From CALMEH01 sp964548225 (GTDB lineage: Bacteria; Acidobacteriota; Blastocatellia; Pyrinomonadales; Pyrinomonadaceae), in the NCBI GenBank assembly GCA_964548225.1, contig CAZJQP010000039.1, positions 1-41,431 of the forward strand: DNA of 41,431 nucleotides. Reading direction: 5' to 3'. Every line of letters starts with the position of its first letter. The first letter of the stretch is position 1. Shown piece after piece: positions 31,517-40,489 of the stretch. The position numbers and the translations under genes are program-made. Below the pieces are notes generated by a model. The model saw only the letters and a list, made by a program, of their open reading frames with translations. It was not told the origin of the DNA and did no database searches.

Positions 31517-32413
31517 CTACAAATGTGTTTCGTGCGTGGCAAAATCGCCGCGTTCGGTTTGGACGGTAACGTGCGAGATTTTGAATTTTTCGGTCGCGTG
31601 TTCGTGAACCCGCGCCAGAACGTCGTCGTGTTCCGCGCCGTCGGCTAAAACCGCGTGGACGCTCATCGCGTTGACACCCGAAGTCAGACTCCAAACGTGC
31701 AAGTCGTGAATTCCGGCAACACCTTCGATTTTCTCTAAACTTTCGCGCAGTTTCGGCAAATCAACATCCGCCGGAGTTCCCTCAATTAAAACGCCGACGG
31801 CATCTTTGAGCAATGCCCAAGTGCGCGGCAAAATAAACAATCCGATGCCCGCCGAAATAATCGGATCGGCATAATACCAACCCGTTGTCAGCATAATAAT
31901 TCCGGCGATAATCACGCCGATTGAGGTGAGCATATCCGACAAAACTTCAAAATACGCGCCCTTCATATTCAAACTTTCGCTTGAACCCGAACGCAAAACA
32001 TATACACCGATTAAATTTATCACTAACCCGATTGCCGCCACGCCGAGCATCGCCGCGCTTTGAACTTCGGGCGGATTTTTGAAACGCTCGTAGGCTTCGT
32101 AAAGAATATAGAGCGAAATCAAAATCAGCACGACGGCGTTGGTCAGCGCGGCGAGAATTTCGACGCGGTAATAGCCGTAAGTTCTTTCGGGCGAAGCGGG
32201 TTTTTCCGCAAACCAAATCGCCAACAGAGCCAAACCGACTCCGGCAACGTCGGTGAGCATGTGTCCGGCATCGGCGAGCAAGGCAAGGCTTCCCGTCCAA
32301 AGTCCGCCGATTACTTCGACAATCAAATAAAAACTCGTCAGCCCGAAAACGATTGCCAGACTTTTTTTATTGCGCGAACCTGCGCTGGTTATATGACCGT
32401 GTGAATCTCCCAT
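31517..32413 (-). CDS. czcD: CDF-family cation efflux protein (CzcD-like)
   Basis: Seen: 298 aa, six TM helices. The TM2 metal motif is LADAGHMLTD (D48, H51, D55), and TM5 carries YFEVLSDMLTS (E156, D160), the Glu-x3-Asp variant of CzcD-type proteins. The C-terminal cytoplasmic domain has the ferredoxin-like pattern IHDLHVWSL and ends in a His-rich tail FATHETHL. It exchanges cytoplasmic Zn/Cd/Co for protons. The N-terminal GDSHGH adds His. It sits 12 nt before the DsbB gene, in the metal operon. Confidence 0.92.
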   Translation of the reverse strand: MGDSHGHITSAGSRNKKSLAIVFGLTSFYLIVEVIGGLWTGSLALLADAGHMLTDVAGVGLALLAIWFAEKPASPERTYGYYRVEILAALTNAVVLILISLYILYEAYERFKNPPEVQSAAMLGVAAIGLVINLIGVYVLRSGSSESLNMKGAYFEVLSDMLTSIGVIIAGIIMLTTGWYYADPIISAGIGLFILPRTWALLKDAVGVLIEGTPADVDLPKLRESLEKIEGVAGIHDLHVWSLTSGVNAMSVHAVLADGAEHDDVLARVHEHATEKFKISHVTVQTERGDFATHETHL

Positions 32414-32430
32414 TCATTTCTCCCGTTAAA

Positions 32431-32613
32431 TTATTGATGCTTCGTCTTATTTTCGTTTTTATCAAATGATTTTTTTTCTTCTTGATACTTGCCATCAATC
32501 CATCTATCCAATAAATTTATCAATTTCGGCGAAAGGAAAAATAACAAACCGCACAAAATGATTCCGCCGATTATAAAAAACCATAGATTTTCGTAAGCTA
32601 CAGGTTCGTGCAT
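32431..32613 (-). CDS. Tiny single-TM membrane protein (60 aa)
   Basis: 60 aa: a short N-terminus with His and Glu, one TM helix (about 11-27), then a charged tail (SFDKNENKTKHQ). Not recognised. It lies between the CDF gene and two other tiny genes with 7- and 17-nt gaps, which supports a real gene despite its length. Confidence 0.6.
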   Translation of the reverse strand: MHEPVAYENLWFFIIGGIILCGLLFFLSPKLINLLDRWIDGKYQEEKKSFDKNENKTKHQ

Positions 32614-32620
32614 CTTTTTC

Positions 32621-32839
32621 TCAAGTTACTTTTCTGTGCCGTTTCTTTTTGCTTTTTCTCTTGCCGCTATAATTGAAATTAATAATTTCCGGCTCGTCCG
32701 ATTTTGTCTTTTTTCGCTTTCGGTTGAAATATCCGAACAAGATCAGAAACCCCGAAAACATCACCACGGCTACGGCAATTCTGGTTAAAATATGTCCTTG
32801 ATGTTCAGTTATTGTTTGTAAAATCAACCCTTTTCCCAC
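32621..32839 (-). CDS. Tiny single-TM membrane protein (about 68-72 aa)
   Basis: The open frame from GTG 32839 gives 72 aa and overlaps the preceding gene by 35 nt; a TTG at 32827 is an alternative start behind GGGAAAAGGG. One TM helix (about 18-40) preceded by a His-containing stretch (ITEHQGHIL), then a long basic tail (KRKSKKKRHRKV). No family recognised. Confidence 0.55.
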   Translation of the reverse strand: MGKGLILQTITEHQGHILTRIAVAVVMFSGFLILFGYFNRKRKKTKSDEPEIINFNYSGKRKSKKKRHRKVT

Positions 32840-32993
32840 CCTTTTTCTTCAACTTCTCATCGCGCCGTTTGTCCAGATAATTCATCAAATTGACTCCGAT
32901 AATGGTCAATGCAGTCATCATCAGCACCGTGCAAACCACAAAAACGATGATGTGATGCTCGACTATCAGATGATGTAAATCCGTTTCCTGCAT
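32805..32993 (-). CDS. Tiny single-TM membrane protein (62 aa)
   Basis: 62 aa: an N-terminus with a His/Glu cluster (DLHHLIVEHHII), one TM helix (about 14-36), and a basic tail (DKRRDEKLKKKGGKR). Not recognised. It starts 8 nt after the PII-like gene and shares its layout (His-rich front, one TM, basic tail) with the next tiny gene. Confidence 0.6.
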   Translation of the reverse strand: MQETDLHHLIVEHHIIVFVVCTVLMMTALTIIGVNLMNYLDKRRDEKLKKKGGKRVDFTNNN

Positions 32994-33001
32994 CTGATTC
33001 C

Positions 33002-33298
33002 TTAAATCATCAAGGTTTTCTCCAGCGGGACAACGAGAATTATCCCGTCGCCTTTTTTGCCCGTGTGCGCCTGTTCGCGGATTGCCGCGACAATCGGCTC
33101 GACCATTTCATCGGAAGCGGCGATTTCGATTCGTTTGTTCGGCTTGAACGGGTTGACCGCATCGCTGCTGGTCTTGAGCCTTTGTCCGAAGCCTTCGGAA
33201 TCCAAAATTGTCAAACCGGGAAAGTTTTCGATGGTTTCGAGTGCGACGATCAATCTATCAACGACCAACGGGCGCACGACGGCAATAATTAGTTTCAT
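33002..33298 (-). CDS. PII-like (P-II family) protein linked to CzcA
   Basis: Seen: 98 aa with the PII fold pattern: KLIIAVVRPLVVDRLIVALETI (strand 1/helix 1), a T-loop-like middle (FGQRLKTSSDAVNPFKPNKRIEIA) and a closing GDGIILVVPLEK resembling the C-loop of GlnB. The uridylylated Tyr of GlnB is absent. Known: divergent PII proteins in heavy-metal RND operons are thought to modulate the pump. The start lies 8 nt after the czcA stop. It would be cytoplasmic and trimeric. Confidence 0.82.
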   Translation of the reverse strand: MKLIIAVVRPLVVDRLIVALETIENFPGLTILDSEGFGQRLKTSSDAVNPFKPNKRIEIAASDEMVEPIVAAIREQAHTGKKGDGIILVVPLEKTLMI

Positions 33299-33306
33299 TT
33301 TTTTGT

Positions 33307-36300
33307 TTAATTTTCCTCCGTAAATTCTCCTTCCGGGTCTTTTTCAAACCAAGCGTAAAGCGTCGGTAAGATAAGCAATGTTAAAAGTGTTGACGTAATC
33401 AAACCACCGATAACAACGGTTGCTAAAGGTCTTTGAACTTCCGCGCCCGCGCTGGTCGCAATCGCCATCGGGATAAAGCCCAAACTTGCGACTAATGCCG
33501 TCATTAAAACGGGTCTGAGCCGTGTCATTGCGCCTTCGGCAACGGCTTCGGCAACCGATTTTCCTTCGTCGCGTAAGTGATTGATAAAACTGACCATCAC
33601 CACGCCGTTCAGCACGGCAACCCCAAAAAGTGCGATAAAACCGACTCCGGCGGAAATCGAAAACGGCATTCCGCGCAGAGCAAGCGCGACAATTCCGCCG
33701 ACAATCGCAAACGGAATTCCCGTGTAAATCAAAAGCGCTTGTTTGATTGAATTAAAAGTCGTGTAAAGCAGAACGAAAATCAGAAACAGCGCAATCGGCA
33801 CAACGATTAACAGCCTTTCGGAAGCTCTCTGCAAATTCTCGAAAGTTCCGCCCCATTTCAAATAATATCCGGGCGGAAGTTGGACTTCTTTTTCGATTTT
33901 TGCCTGCGCTTCGGTAACAAACGAGCCGATGTCGCGCCCGCGCACGTTGAGTTCGACACCGATTCTGCGGCGCGTGTCTTCACGCGAAATCTGCGCCGCG
34001 CCTTCGACTACGGCAATGTCGGCGACTTGCGACAGCGGAACTCTTGCGCCATTCGGAGCGGTCAGTAAAAGATTTTTAATTGACTCGACGTTCTTGCCCG
34101 ATTCTTCGTTCAAACGGACGACCAGATTAAAACGCTGTTCGCCTTCAAAAACCTGTCCGGCTTCCTTTCCGGCAACCACCGATTCGACCAAATCGTTGAC
34201 ATCTTCGACATTCAAACCGTAACGGGCAATGGCGGCGCGGTCAGGTTTGATTTGCAGTTGCGGCAAACCACTCGTGGCTTCGGCTTTGACATCTTCCGCG
34301 CCCGAAATAGTTTGCACGGATTTGACGATTTCATCCGCTTTTTCCTTCAAAACGTCCAAATCATCGCCGTAAAGTTTGATGGCGACATCGGAACGGACAC
34401 CCGAAATCAGTTCCGCCACGCGCAGTTCAATCGGCTGCGAGAAACTGATTTGAGCAGACGGCACACGCTCTTCCAAAGCCTTCGACATTTTTTCGACGAG
34501 TTCGGTTTTATCTTTGGTCGTCGTCCATTCATCGTGCGGCTTGAGTGCAATATACAAATCCGAAAAGTCAACGCTCATCGGATCGGTGGCGACTTCGGCG
34601 CGTCCGGTTTTGGAAATGACGGTCTTGACTTCGGGAAATTCCATCAAAACCTTTTCAACCTCAGTCGTTGTTTTGACCGATTGCTCCAACGAAACACTCG
34701 GAAGCTGTTGCACCTGCACCGCCAAATCGCCTTCGTCAAGACGCGGGATAAACTCCGAACCGAGATAAGGGAAAATCGCGCCGGAAATGAACACGAGCGC
34801 AACGGCAATCGCCAGAGCCTGTGCGCGATAACGTCCGACAAACGAAAACGCCGGAGCATAGATTTTCTTCGCCCAACGAATCAGAAAACTTTCTTTTTCC
34901 GAAACTTTGCCTCGCAAAATCAAAGTCATCATCGCCGGAACGTAAGTCAACGAAAGAATCAGCGAACCCAACAACGCGAAAATGACCGTCAAAGCCATCG
35001 GCACGAACATTTTGCCTTCGATGCCGCGCAAAGACAAAATCGGCAAATAAACAATGGCGATAATTGCCACGGCGAAAACGACCGGACGGGCAACTTCCAA
35101 ACAGGCTTCCAAAATCGTTCTTTCGGGCGGTTCGCGTAATTTATGTTCCTGCGCTTCGGCGCGGCGGCGAATCGTGTTTTCGACCATCACCACCGCACCA
35201 TCAACAATCAAGCCGAAATCGAGTGCGCCCAAACTCATCAAGTTTCCCGACACATTAAAAACGCGCATTAAAATCGCGGCAAAAAGCATCGAAAGCGGAA
35301 TTATCGTGGCAACTAGCAACGCCCCGCGCCAATTTCCCAAGAGCAGCATCAAGACGACAATGACGAGAATTGCGCCTTCGACCAAGTTTTTTTCAACCGT
35401 ATAAATCGCCCGATCAATCAATTCCGTGCGGTCATAAAACGATTTTAATTCAACCCCGGCGGGCAGAGATTTTTTGACTTGCTCGACGCGCTCTTTGACC
35501 GAATTAACCACCGTCCGCGAATTTTCGCCTTTCAGCATCAGGACGATTCCAGCGACAATTTCGCCTTTGCCGTCCGCCGTTACCGCGCCTTGCCGGACGG
35601 TTGAACCTTCGACGACTTCGCCGACATCGCGGACATAGACGGGAACGCCTTCCGCGCCGGTTTTGACGACAATATTGGAAACATCTTCGGCTTTTTCGAC
35701 CAAACCGATGCCGCGCAAAAGATATTGCTCCGCGCCTTTTTGAATATACGCGCCGCCGACATTGCCGTTATTGCGCGAAACGGCTTCATAAACATCGCGC
35801 AGAGTCAGCCCGTAAGATTGCAGTTTTTCGGGCGAAAGTCGAACTTGATACTGCTTTTCGTAACCGCCGAAACTGTTGATTTCCGTCGCGCCCGGAACGC
35901 CCAAAAGCTGGCGGCGGACGTTCCAATCCTGCACGGTTCTGAGGGCTTTTGCGTCGTAACTGCCGTCTTTGGAAATCAGTTCGTATTGATAAATTTCACC
36001 CAAACCCGTTGAAATCGGACCCATTTCGGGCGAGCCGATTGATGCGGGAATTTGTTCGCGGGCTTGCGCCAATCTTTCAAGCACAAGCTGGCGGGCAAAA
36101 TATGTATCAACCGAGTCGTCAAAAACAATCGTTACGGCTGACAACCCGAACTTTGAAACCGAGCGGATTTCTTCGACATCCGGCAAACCCGACATCGCCG
36201 TTTCGACCGGAAAAGTAACTTGCCGTTCAATTTCGAGCGGCGCGAGCGACGGGGCGGCGGTCAACACTTGCACCTGCACATTGGTTACGTCCGGCACGGC

Positions 36301-36411
36301 ATCAATCGGCAGATTTATCAAACTATATGCGCCAACCGCCGCCATAATTGCGACCAGCAAAAGAACAATCAAACGGTTTTGCACCGAAAATCTTATAAGT
36401 GCGTTAATCAT
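33307..36411 (-). CDS. czcA: CzcA: heavy-metal RND efflux transporter
   Basis: Seen: 1034 aa. Twelve TM helices in two bundles with two large periplasmic loops. TM4 carries DFGLIVDGAVVMVEN (D398, D404, E411), the signature of the Zn/Co/Cd subgroup of metal RND pumps rather than the Cu/Ag (CusA) subgroup. Other hallmarks: GYSLINLPIDAVPDVTNVQVQV at the start and RPVLMTALVASLGFIPMA near the end. It takes cations mainly from the periplasm and extrudes them through CzcB and CzcC using the proton gradient. A DUF4198 gene stands between it and czcB, with a 5-nt gap to this start. Confidence 0.95.
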   Translation of the reverse strand: MINALIRFSVQNRLIVLLLVAIMAAVGAYSLINLPIDAVPDVTNVQVQVLTAAPSLAPLEIERQVTFPVETAMSGLPDVEEIRSVSKFGLSAVTIVFDDSVDTYFARQLVLERLAQAREQIPASIGSPEMGPISTGLGEIYQYELISKDGSYDAKALRTVQDWNVRRQLLGVPGATEINSFGGYEKQYQVRLSPEKLQSYGLTLRDVYEAVSRNNGNVGGAYIQKGAEQYLLRGIGLVEKAEDVSNIVVKTGAEGVPVYVRDVGEVVEGSTVRQGAVTADGKGEIVAGIVLMLKGENSRTVVNSVKERVEQVKKSLPAGVELKSFYDRTELIDRAIYTVEKNLVEGAILVIVVLMLLLGNWRGALLVATIIPLSMLFAAILMRVFNVSGNLMSLGALDFGLIVDGAVVMVENTIRRRAEAQEHKLREPPERTILEACLEVARPVVFAVAIIAIVYLPILSLRGIEGKMFVPMALTVIFALLGSLILSLTYVPAMMTLILRGKVSEKESFLIRWAKKIYAPAFSFVGRYRAQALAIAVALVFISGAIFPYLGSEFIPRLDEGDLAVQVQQLPSVSLEQSVKTTTEVEKVLMEFPEVKTVISKTGRAEVATDPMSVDFSDLYIALKPHDEWTTTKDKTELVEKMSKALEERVPSAQISFSQPIELRVAELISGVRSDVAIKLYGDDLDVLKEKADEIVKSVQTISGAEDVKAEATSGLPQLQIKPDRAAIARYGLNVEDVNDLVESVVAGKEAGQVFEGEQRFNLVVRLNEESGKNVESIKNLLLTAPNGARVPLSQVADIAVVEGAAQISREDTRRRIGVELNVRGRDIGSFVTEAQAKIEKEVQLPPGYYLKWGGTFENLQRASERLLIVVPIALFLIFVLLYTTFNSIKQALLIYTGIPFAIVGGIVALALRGMPFSISAGVGFIALFGVAVLNGVVMVSFINHLRDEGKSVAEAVAEGAMTRLRPVLMTALVASLGFIPMAIATSAGAEVQRPLATVVIGGLITSTLLTLLILPTLYAWFEKDPEGEFTEEN

Positions 36412-36416
36412 ATTTT

Positions 36417-37226
36417 TTACTTCAATTCAAAACTCAAAGTCGCCCAAGCCGATTCGTGGTCGTAGGTTTTTCCCGTTACTCTGACAAATCCGGCGAAGCG
36501 AACAAACCATTTGCCTGCACCGTTTAATTTGATTTTGGCGATGCCTTTGTTGTTGGTGCGGACATTCGGCTCAAGCATCAATTTGCCGTCCGCGCCGATA
36601 TGTCCGGCAAAAACCGTCTGATTAGCGACGGGTTTGCCGTTCACCAAACATAAAACTTCCAAAGTTTTTCCAGATTTCAAATTGTAGGGATTTTTTTGCG
36701 GGACGATTTCAACCGCGTAGCCGAGAATGCGTTTGTAATCATCGGTCAAATTGTCGCCGACTTGAAAAATAGCTTTGGCGTGGCGCGAATACATTCCCCT
36801 TGCATCTTTTTCCATCTCGCCGAGCCTTTCGCGTTCAGCCAAAGCGTCGGGAATTTTTTCCTCTTTGAGCGTGTTGTTAAAATCTTTGGCGGCAAAGGAA
36901 AGTTCTCTCGCCGTCGTCGAAAGCCCGAAAATATAAGTTCCGGCTGAATCGGTCGGCAGATTGATAAACGAAGATTTGTCGCCTTTGATGAGGTCTTCGA
37001 CTTTGAAACGGGTAATTTTATCAATCGAAAAAAGCAAGCTGGCATCGCTAAACCGCGCCGCCCCAAAAGGCGCGACGCTTTCGTTAAAATCGCCGTTGAT
37101 AGACTCAAATTTGACCGTGCTTTTCGGCTGGGCAAAGTAATTTTCCGTTTTCAAATACAAATCGTGCGCGAAAATTTGGACGGTTAAAATCAATCCAAAC
37201 ATTAGAACTGTAAATAGTCTTTTCAT
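36417..37226 (-). CDS. DUF4198-domain periplasmic protein
   Basis: Seen: 269 aa with a signal peptide (KRLFTVLMFGLILTVQIFA, cleavage before HDLYL at about 20) and a mature start HDLYLKTENYF, typical of DUF4198 proteins in which the processed N-terminal His can bind metal. Two Ig-like beta domains follow, the second with GKTLEVLCLVNGKPVANQTVFAG and TNNKGIAKIKLNGAGKWFVRF. Known: the family is linked to cobalt/nickel uptake or periplasmic cation handling. Location inside czcCBA, 5 nt before czcA, suggests periplasmic delivery to the pump, as inference. Confidence 0.8.
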   Translation of the reverse strand: MKRLFTVLMFGLILTVQIFAHDLYLKTENYFAQPKSTVKFESINGDFNESVAPFGAARFSDASLLFSIDKITRFKVEDLIKGDKSSFINLPTDSAGTYIFGLSTTARELSFAAKDFNNTLKEEKIPDALAERERLGEMEKDARGMYSRHAKAIFQVGDNLTDDYKRILGYAVEIVPQKNPYNLKSGKTLEVLCLVNGKPVANQTVFAGHIGADGKLMLEPNVRTNNKGIAKIKLNGAGKWFVRFAGFVRVTGKTYDHESAWATLSFELK

Positions 37227-37263
37227 TAGTTTTCTCCAATTAAATCCAAAATCCGAAATCGAA

Positions 37264-38928
37264 TTAGTGTCCGTGGTCGCCCATCTCGCCTTTCTGCATC
37301 TGCGTTTTTAGGACGAAACTGCCTTTGGTAACGACTGATTCGCCAAGCTCAAGACCTTTTTTGACTGCCGTATAACCTTCAAATTCGCCACCGATTTCGA
37401 TTTCGCGGATTTCAAACGCGCCCGGTTCATCTTCTTTCGGCACAAACACAATCGTCTTATCGCCTTCGCGCTGAATCGCTTGGGAGTTGATAGCTAATTC
37501 TTGTCCGCTCGATTCTGATGTTCCGGCATAAAATCCGACTTCGGTGAACATTCCGGCTTTCAATTTGCCGTTTTGATTCGGAACTTCCAAACGAACCCGC
37601 CCGGTTCGCGTCCCTTCATCGAGGCGCGGATCAATGTAGCTAATGCGCCCGTCAATCGTGCCGACAGCAGTTGATTTGATTTCGGCGATTGACCCGACGG
37701 AAAGTTTGCTCAAACTCGCTTCCGGCGCGTTGGCGATGACATAAACGGTTGAAAGATTCGAGATGGCAAAAATCGGGACAGCGGCTTCAACACCCGCGCC
37801 GGAGTTAAATTTTCGCTCGGTAATCACGCCGGAAAGCGGTGAGCGAATAGCAACCAAAGAAGTATCCTTGTCGTGGTTGTCCGGCTCGTTGAGACTGACC
37901 GTTACGCCCAGAGAACGCATTTCGTCCTGAATATGCCGCAAATCTACAAATGAAGTTTCGACTTCCGCTTTGGCTTCCTGAATTTCTTTGTTCAAGCTGA
38001 TGTTGGTTTGAAAATCGTATTCGGCTTTGGCGTTTTTATAGGTAGCTTCGGCGGTCACGACATCTTTGTTTGCCGTGGCGTTTTTTACATTTTCCTGTTC
38101 GATTTTGTAATTATTCTCGGCAGCAATCAGGTCTTTGCCCGCGCCCGCTCCAAGTTCGACGAGTTTTCTGATTCGTTTCAAAGTGGTTTCGGCTTCATTA
38201 AGTTTTATTTTTGCCTGCGAGATGTTGACTTCAGCCTGAATTTTAGAACGCTTTAAATTTGCTTCTGCTTCATCAAGGCGGGCTTTTGCCTGCAACACGC
38301 CAACCCGATTTTCCGATTTTTGCACTCGTTCCAGATTTCGTTGGGCAAGTTCGTAACGGGTGCGGGCTTCGTGCATTTTGCCGTGCATCTGGGCAAGCTG
38401 CGGACTCGAAATCGTTGCCAAAACATCGCCTTGACTGACGTAATCGCCGACTCCGGCAAAAACATTTTCAATCCGTCCGCCAACCAGCGGCGTTGCCATC
38501 TCGGTTTTTTCGGGGTTCATTTCCACCGTTCCCGTCACATAAAGTTTGGAAATGGCGGGACGTTGCGTAACGCCTTCGGTTTCGATTCCGGCGGAAGTCA
38601 GGGCTTCCGAATCGAGTTTGACTTCTCTGCCTTCTTCGTTTTCCGAATGTCCGAGTTCTTCTTTTTTCTCCGAAGTTTCGGTATTTGCTGAATTTGAAGA
38701 TTTTCGGGTCGCCATCCAAACTATCCCAATCAGCGCAATAAGTCCGATGATGACCGCCGTAGCAATCCACGCGGCAAAGTTTTTCGGTTTCGTGGTTGGT
38801 GAATCGGTGTCATCCGTTTTATCGAAATTTTCTTCGAGCCGATTCAACTCGTCTTCATCGTCCCGATGATGTTTAATTTGATTTTCGTTCAATTCTTCTT
38901 TCATTTCTGTTTCTTTTTTTTCACTCAT
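37264..38928 (-). CDS. czcB: CzcB: heavy-metal RND efflux periplasmic adaptor
   Basis: Seen: 554 aa from ATG 38928, preceded by AGGTG; the frame to 38982 would run into czcC. A long charged N-terminal cytoplasmic tail (about 1-48, Glu/Asp/Lys), one TM helix (about 52-70), a linker with Glu/Ser, then a barrel-sandwich (GRIENVFAGVGDYVSQGDVLATISS), a long coiled-coil hairpin (about 195-310), a second lipoyl half (LVAIRSPLSGVITERKFNSGAGV) and beta-barrel/MP domains. The C-terminus is His-rich (GDHGH). It couples CzcA to CzcC. Confidence 0.93.
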   Translation of the reverse strand: MSEKKETEMKEELNENQIKHHRDDEDELNRLEENFDKTDDTDSPTTKPKNFAAWIATAVIIGLIALIGIVWMATRKSSNSANTETSEKKEELGHSENEEGREVKLDSEALTSAGIETEGVTQRPAISKLYVTGTVEMNPEKTEMATPLVGGRIENVFAGVGDYVSQGDVLATISSPQLAQMHGKMHEARTRYELAQRNLERVQKSENRVGVLQAKARLDEAEANLKRSKIQAEVNISQAKIKLNEAETTLKRIRKLVELGAGAGKDLIAAENNYKIEQENVKNATANKDVVTAEATYKNAKAEYDFQTNISLNKEIQEAKAEVETSFVDLRHIQDEMRSLGVTVSLNEPDNHDKDTSLVAIRSPLSGVITERKFNSGAGVEAAVPIFAISNLSTVYVIANAPEASLSKLSVGSIAEIKSTAVGTIDGRISYIDPRLDEGTRTGRVRLEVPNQNGKLKAGMFTEVGFYAGTSESSGQELAINSQAIQREGDKTIVFVPKEDEPGAFEIREIEIGGEFEGYTAVKKGLELGESVVTKGSFVLKTQMQKGEMGDHGH

Positions 38929-38941
38929 TTTCAAACACCTC

Positions 38942-40345
38942 TTATTTCGGCTCCGGCAAAAGTGCATTCGCCCCAAGCGCAATCTGTAAATCGGCTTGGG
39001 CGCGGTATTTTTCGGTCAAGGCTTCGGTCAAATCACGGTTTGCGTCGAGCAAACGTCGCTGTTCGACGATTAAATCCGTGATTTTGATTTCGCCGATTTC
39101 ATAAATGCGGCGGAATACTTCAACATTTTGCAAAGAACGCGGAATCGCCGACTGCTCCAATGTCAAAACCGCCCGCGTTGCCGCTTCATAGCGTTGGTAA
39201 GCCGATAAAATCTCACTTCTGATGACTCTTTCGGCAAATTCGCGGCGTTGTTGCGCTTGTTTGATGGAGATTTCCGCCTGCGCTTTTTCGCCTTGGTTTT
39301 TATTAAAAATCGGAATGCCGATTGCCACGCCGAAAGTCAAACTGCGGTCATTTTGCGGGAAATTGCCGATTGATGTATCAACCACCGAACGACCTTGTGA
39401 ATAGCGCGTGTAGGCTGTAACATCCGGCTTACTGTTGGCTTTGATAAGTCTTAATCCGGCAGTCGCCACTTGCTCTTCAATTCTCGTCAGAAGCAAGTCG
39501 GGACGATTTTTGAAAGCAATTTCAACCGCTTCTTCCCGTGTTTTCGGCAGAATCGGCAAAATTGCCGTATTGATTTGTTCACGAAGCCGCAAAGGTTCAT
39601 TAAAATCAATTCCGGCAAGCATTTTCAATCCGGTTAATGATGATTGAAGTTTGCCCTCTGCAAGCTGACGGCGTGAACGCAGACGCTCGACTTCCGCTTG
39701 CAAAAGATTCAGTTCGAGAGGCGCGGTTTCGCCTTCGTTGACCCGAATTTGGACGAATCTGGTCGTCTGCATATCGAGTTCGAGAACTTTTTCGAGCGTG
39801 TCAATTTCGCGCAATGCTCCGAGTGCTTCGGCGTAATTGGTTAAAATATTATTGGTTAAAATCCTTTCGCGGTTACGAACTTCCGCTTCGCTGGCTTGAA
39901 TTTCGATTTGGGCAAAATTTATCCGTGCTTCGCGCCGTCCGTAAATCTCAATCGGAAGCGATGCGCCGACGGTAAAATTACTATCGCCGCTGTTTCCGAC
40001 TAATCTTCCCGATTCCTGTTCAAATTCGAGCGTCGGATTCGGGCGTAAGCGGGCTTGCGCGAGCCGTGCCTTGGCTTTGTCAATTTCAAGCCGCACCGCC
40101 GCTAATTCCTGATTCGAGTCAAGAGCGCGTTTGATAAGATCACCCAGCGAAACGCCGTCTTGCTGGTTATAATATTTTGGCAAAACCGACTCGACCAGCG
40201 GCTTCGGCACATTGGTTTCAGCCTCTTCCGATTCGATTTCATTTTTGGCGACAAGTGTTTTCTCCTGCGCTCGAACATTTGCCGCGCACAATGCAAGCAG
40301 ACAAACGGCGGCGAGGAGAAAACGCGCCTTTAGTTTTAAAAACAT
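38942..40345 (-). CDS. czcC: CzcC: TolC-family outer-membrane protein of the metal pump
   Basis: Seen: 467 aa with a signal peptide (KARFLLAAVCLLALCAANVRAQ, cleavage near residue 27) and two OEP repeats: ALDSNQELAAVRLEIDKAKARLAQARLRPNPTLEFE and NRPDLLLTRIEEQVATAGLRLIKANSKPDV, plus FRRIYEIGEIKITDLIVEQRRLLD. The length is normal. It provides the outer-membrane exit for CzcA-CzcB, with 13 nt to the czcB start, and is the first pump gene of the operon. Confidence 0.93.
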   Translation of the reverse strand: MFLKLKARFLLAAVCLLALCAANVRAQEKTLVAKNEIESEEAETNVPKPLVESVLPKYYNQQDGVSLGDLIKRALDSNQELAAVRLEIDKAKARLAQARLRPNPTLEFEQESGRLVGNSGDSNFTVGASLPIEIYGRREARINFAQIEIQASEAEVRNRERILTNNILTNYAEALGALREIDTLEKVLELDMQTTRFVQIRVNEGETAPLELNLLQAEVERLRSRRQLAEGKLQSSLTGLKMLAGIDFNEPLRLREQINTAILPILPKTREEAVEIAFKNRPDLLLTRIEEQVATAGLRLIKANSKPDVTAYTRYSQGRSVVDTSIGNFPQNDRSLTFGVAIGIPIFNKNQGEKAQAEISIKQAQQRREFAERVIRSEILSAYQRYEAATRAVLTLEQSAIPRSLQNVEVFRRIYEIGEIKITDLIVEQRRLLDANRDLTEALTEKYRAQADLQIALGANALLPEPK

Positions 40346-40489
40346 TTGTAAAATTCCTAATCAAAATATGGTTCAAAGCCATTTTTCGCGCATTTAGCAA
40401 GCAAAAAATGAAATATGAGAATGGCAAATTCCAAAGACAATCCGGCACTGTAAAGCCGAAAAGCGGATTTGCGCTTGATATTTATTTGA
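40346..40489. other. Short intergenic region between the Cys-rich gene and czcC
   Basis: 144 nt, AT-rich. No clear terminator or promoter, so read-through from the upstream gene into czcC is possible. Nothing further seen. Confidence 0.4.

Noticed and set aside
34252..35139. 295-codon plus-strand open frame
   Set aside because: It is exactly antisense to czcA, has an unnatural Arg/Asn/Phe/His-rich translation, and no ribosome site or family motif.
38929..38982. Longer N-terminus for CzcB
   Set aside because: The extension is Arg/Cys-rich and overlaps the czcC end; ATG 38928 has an AGGTG ribosome site.
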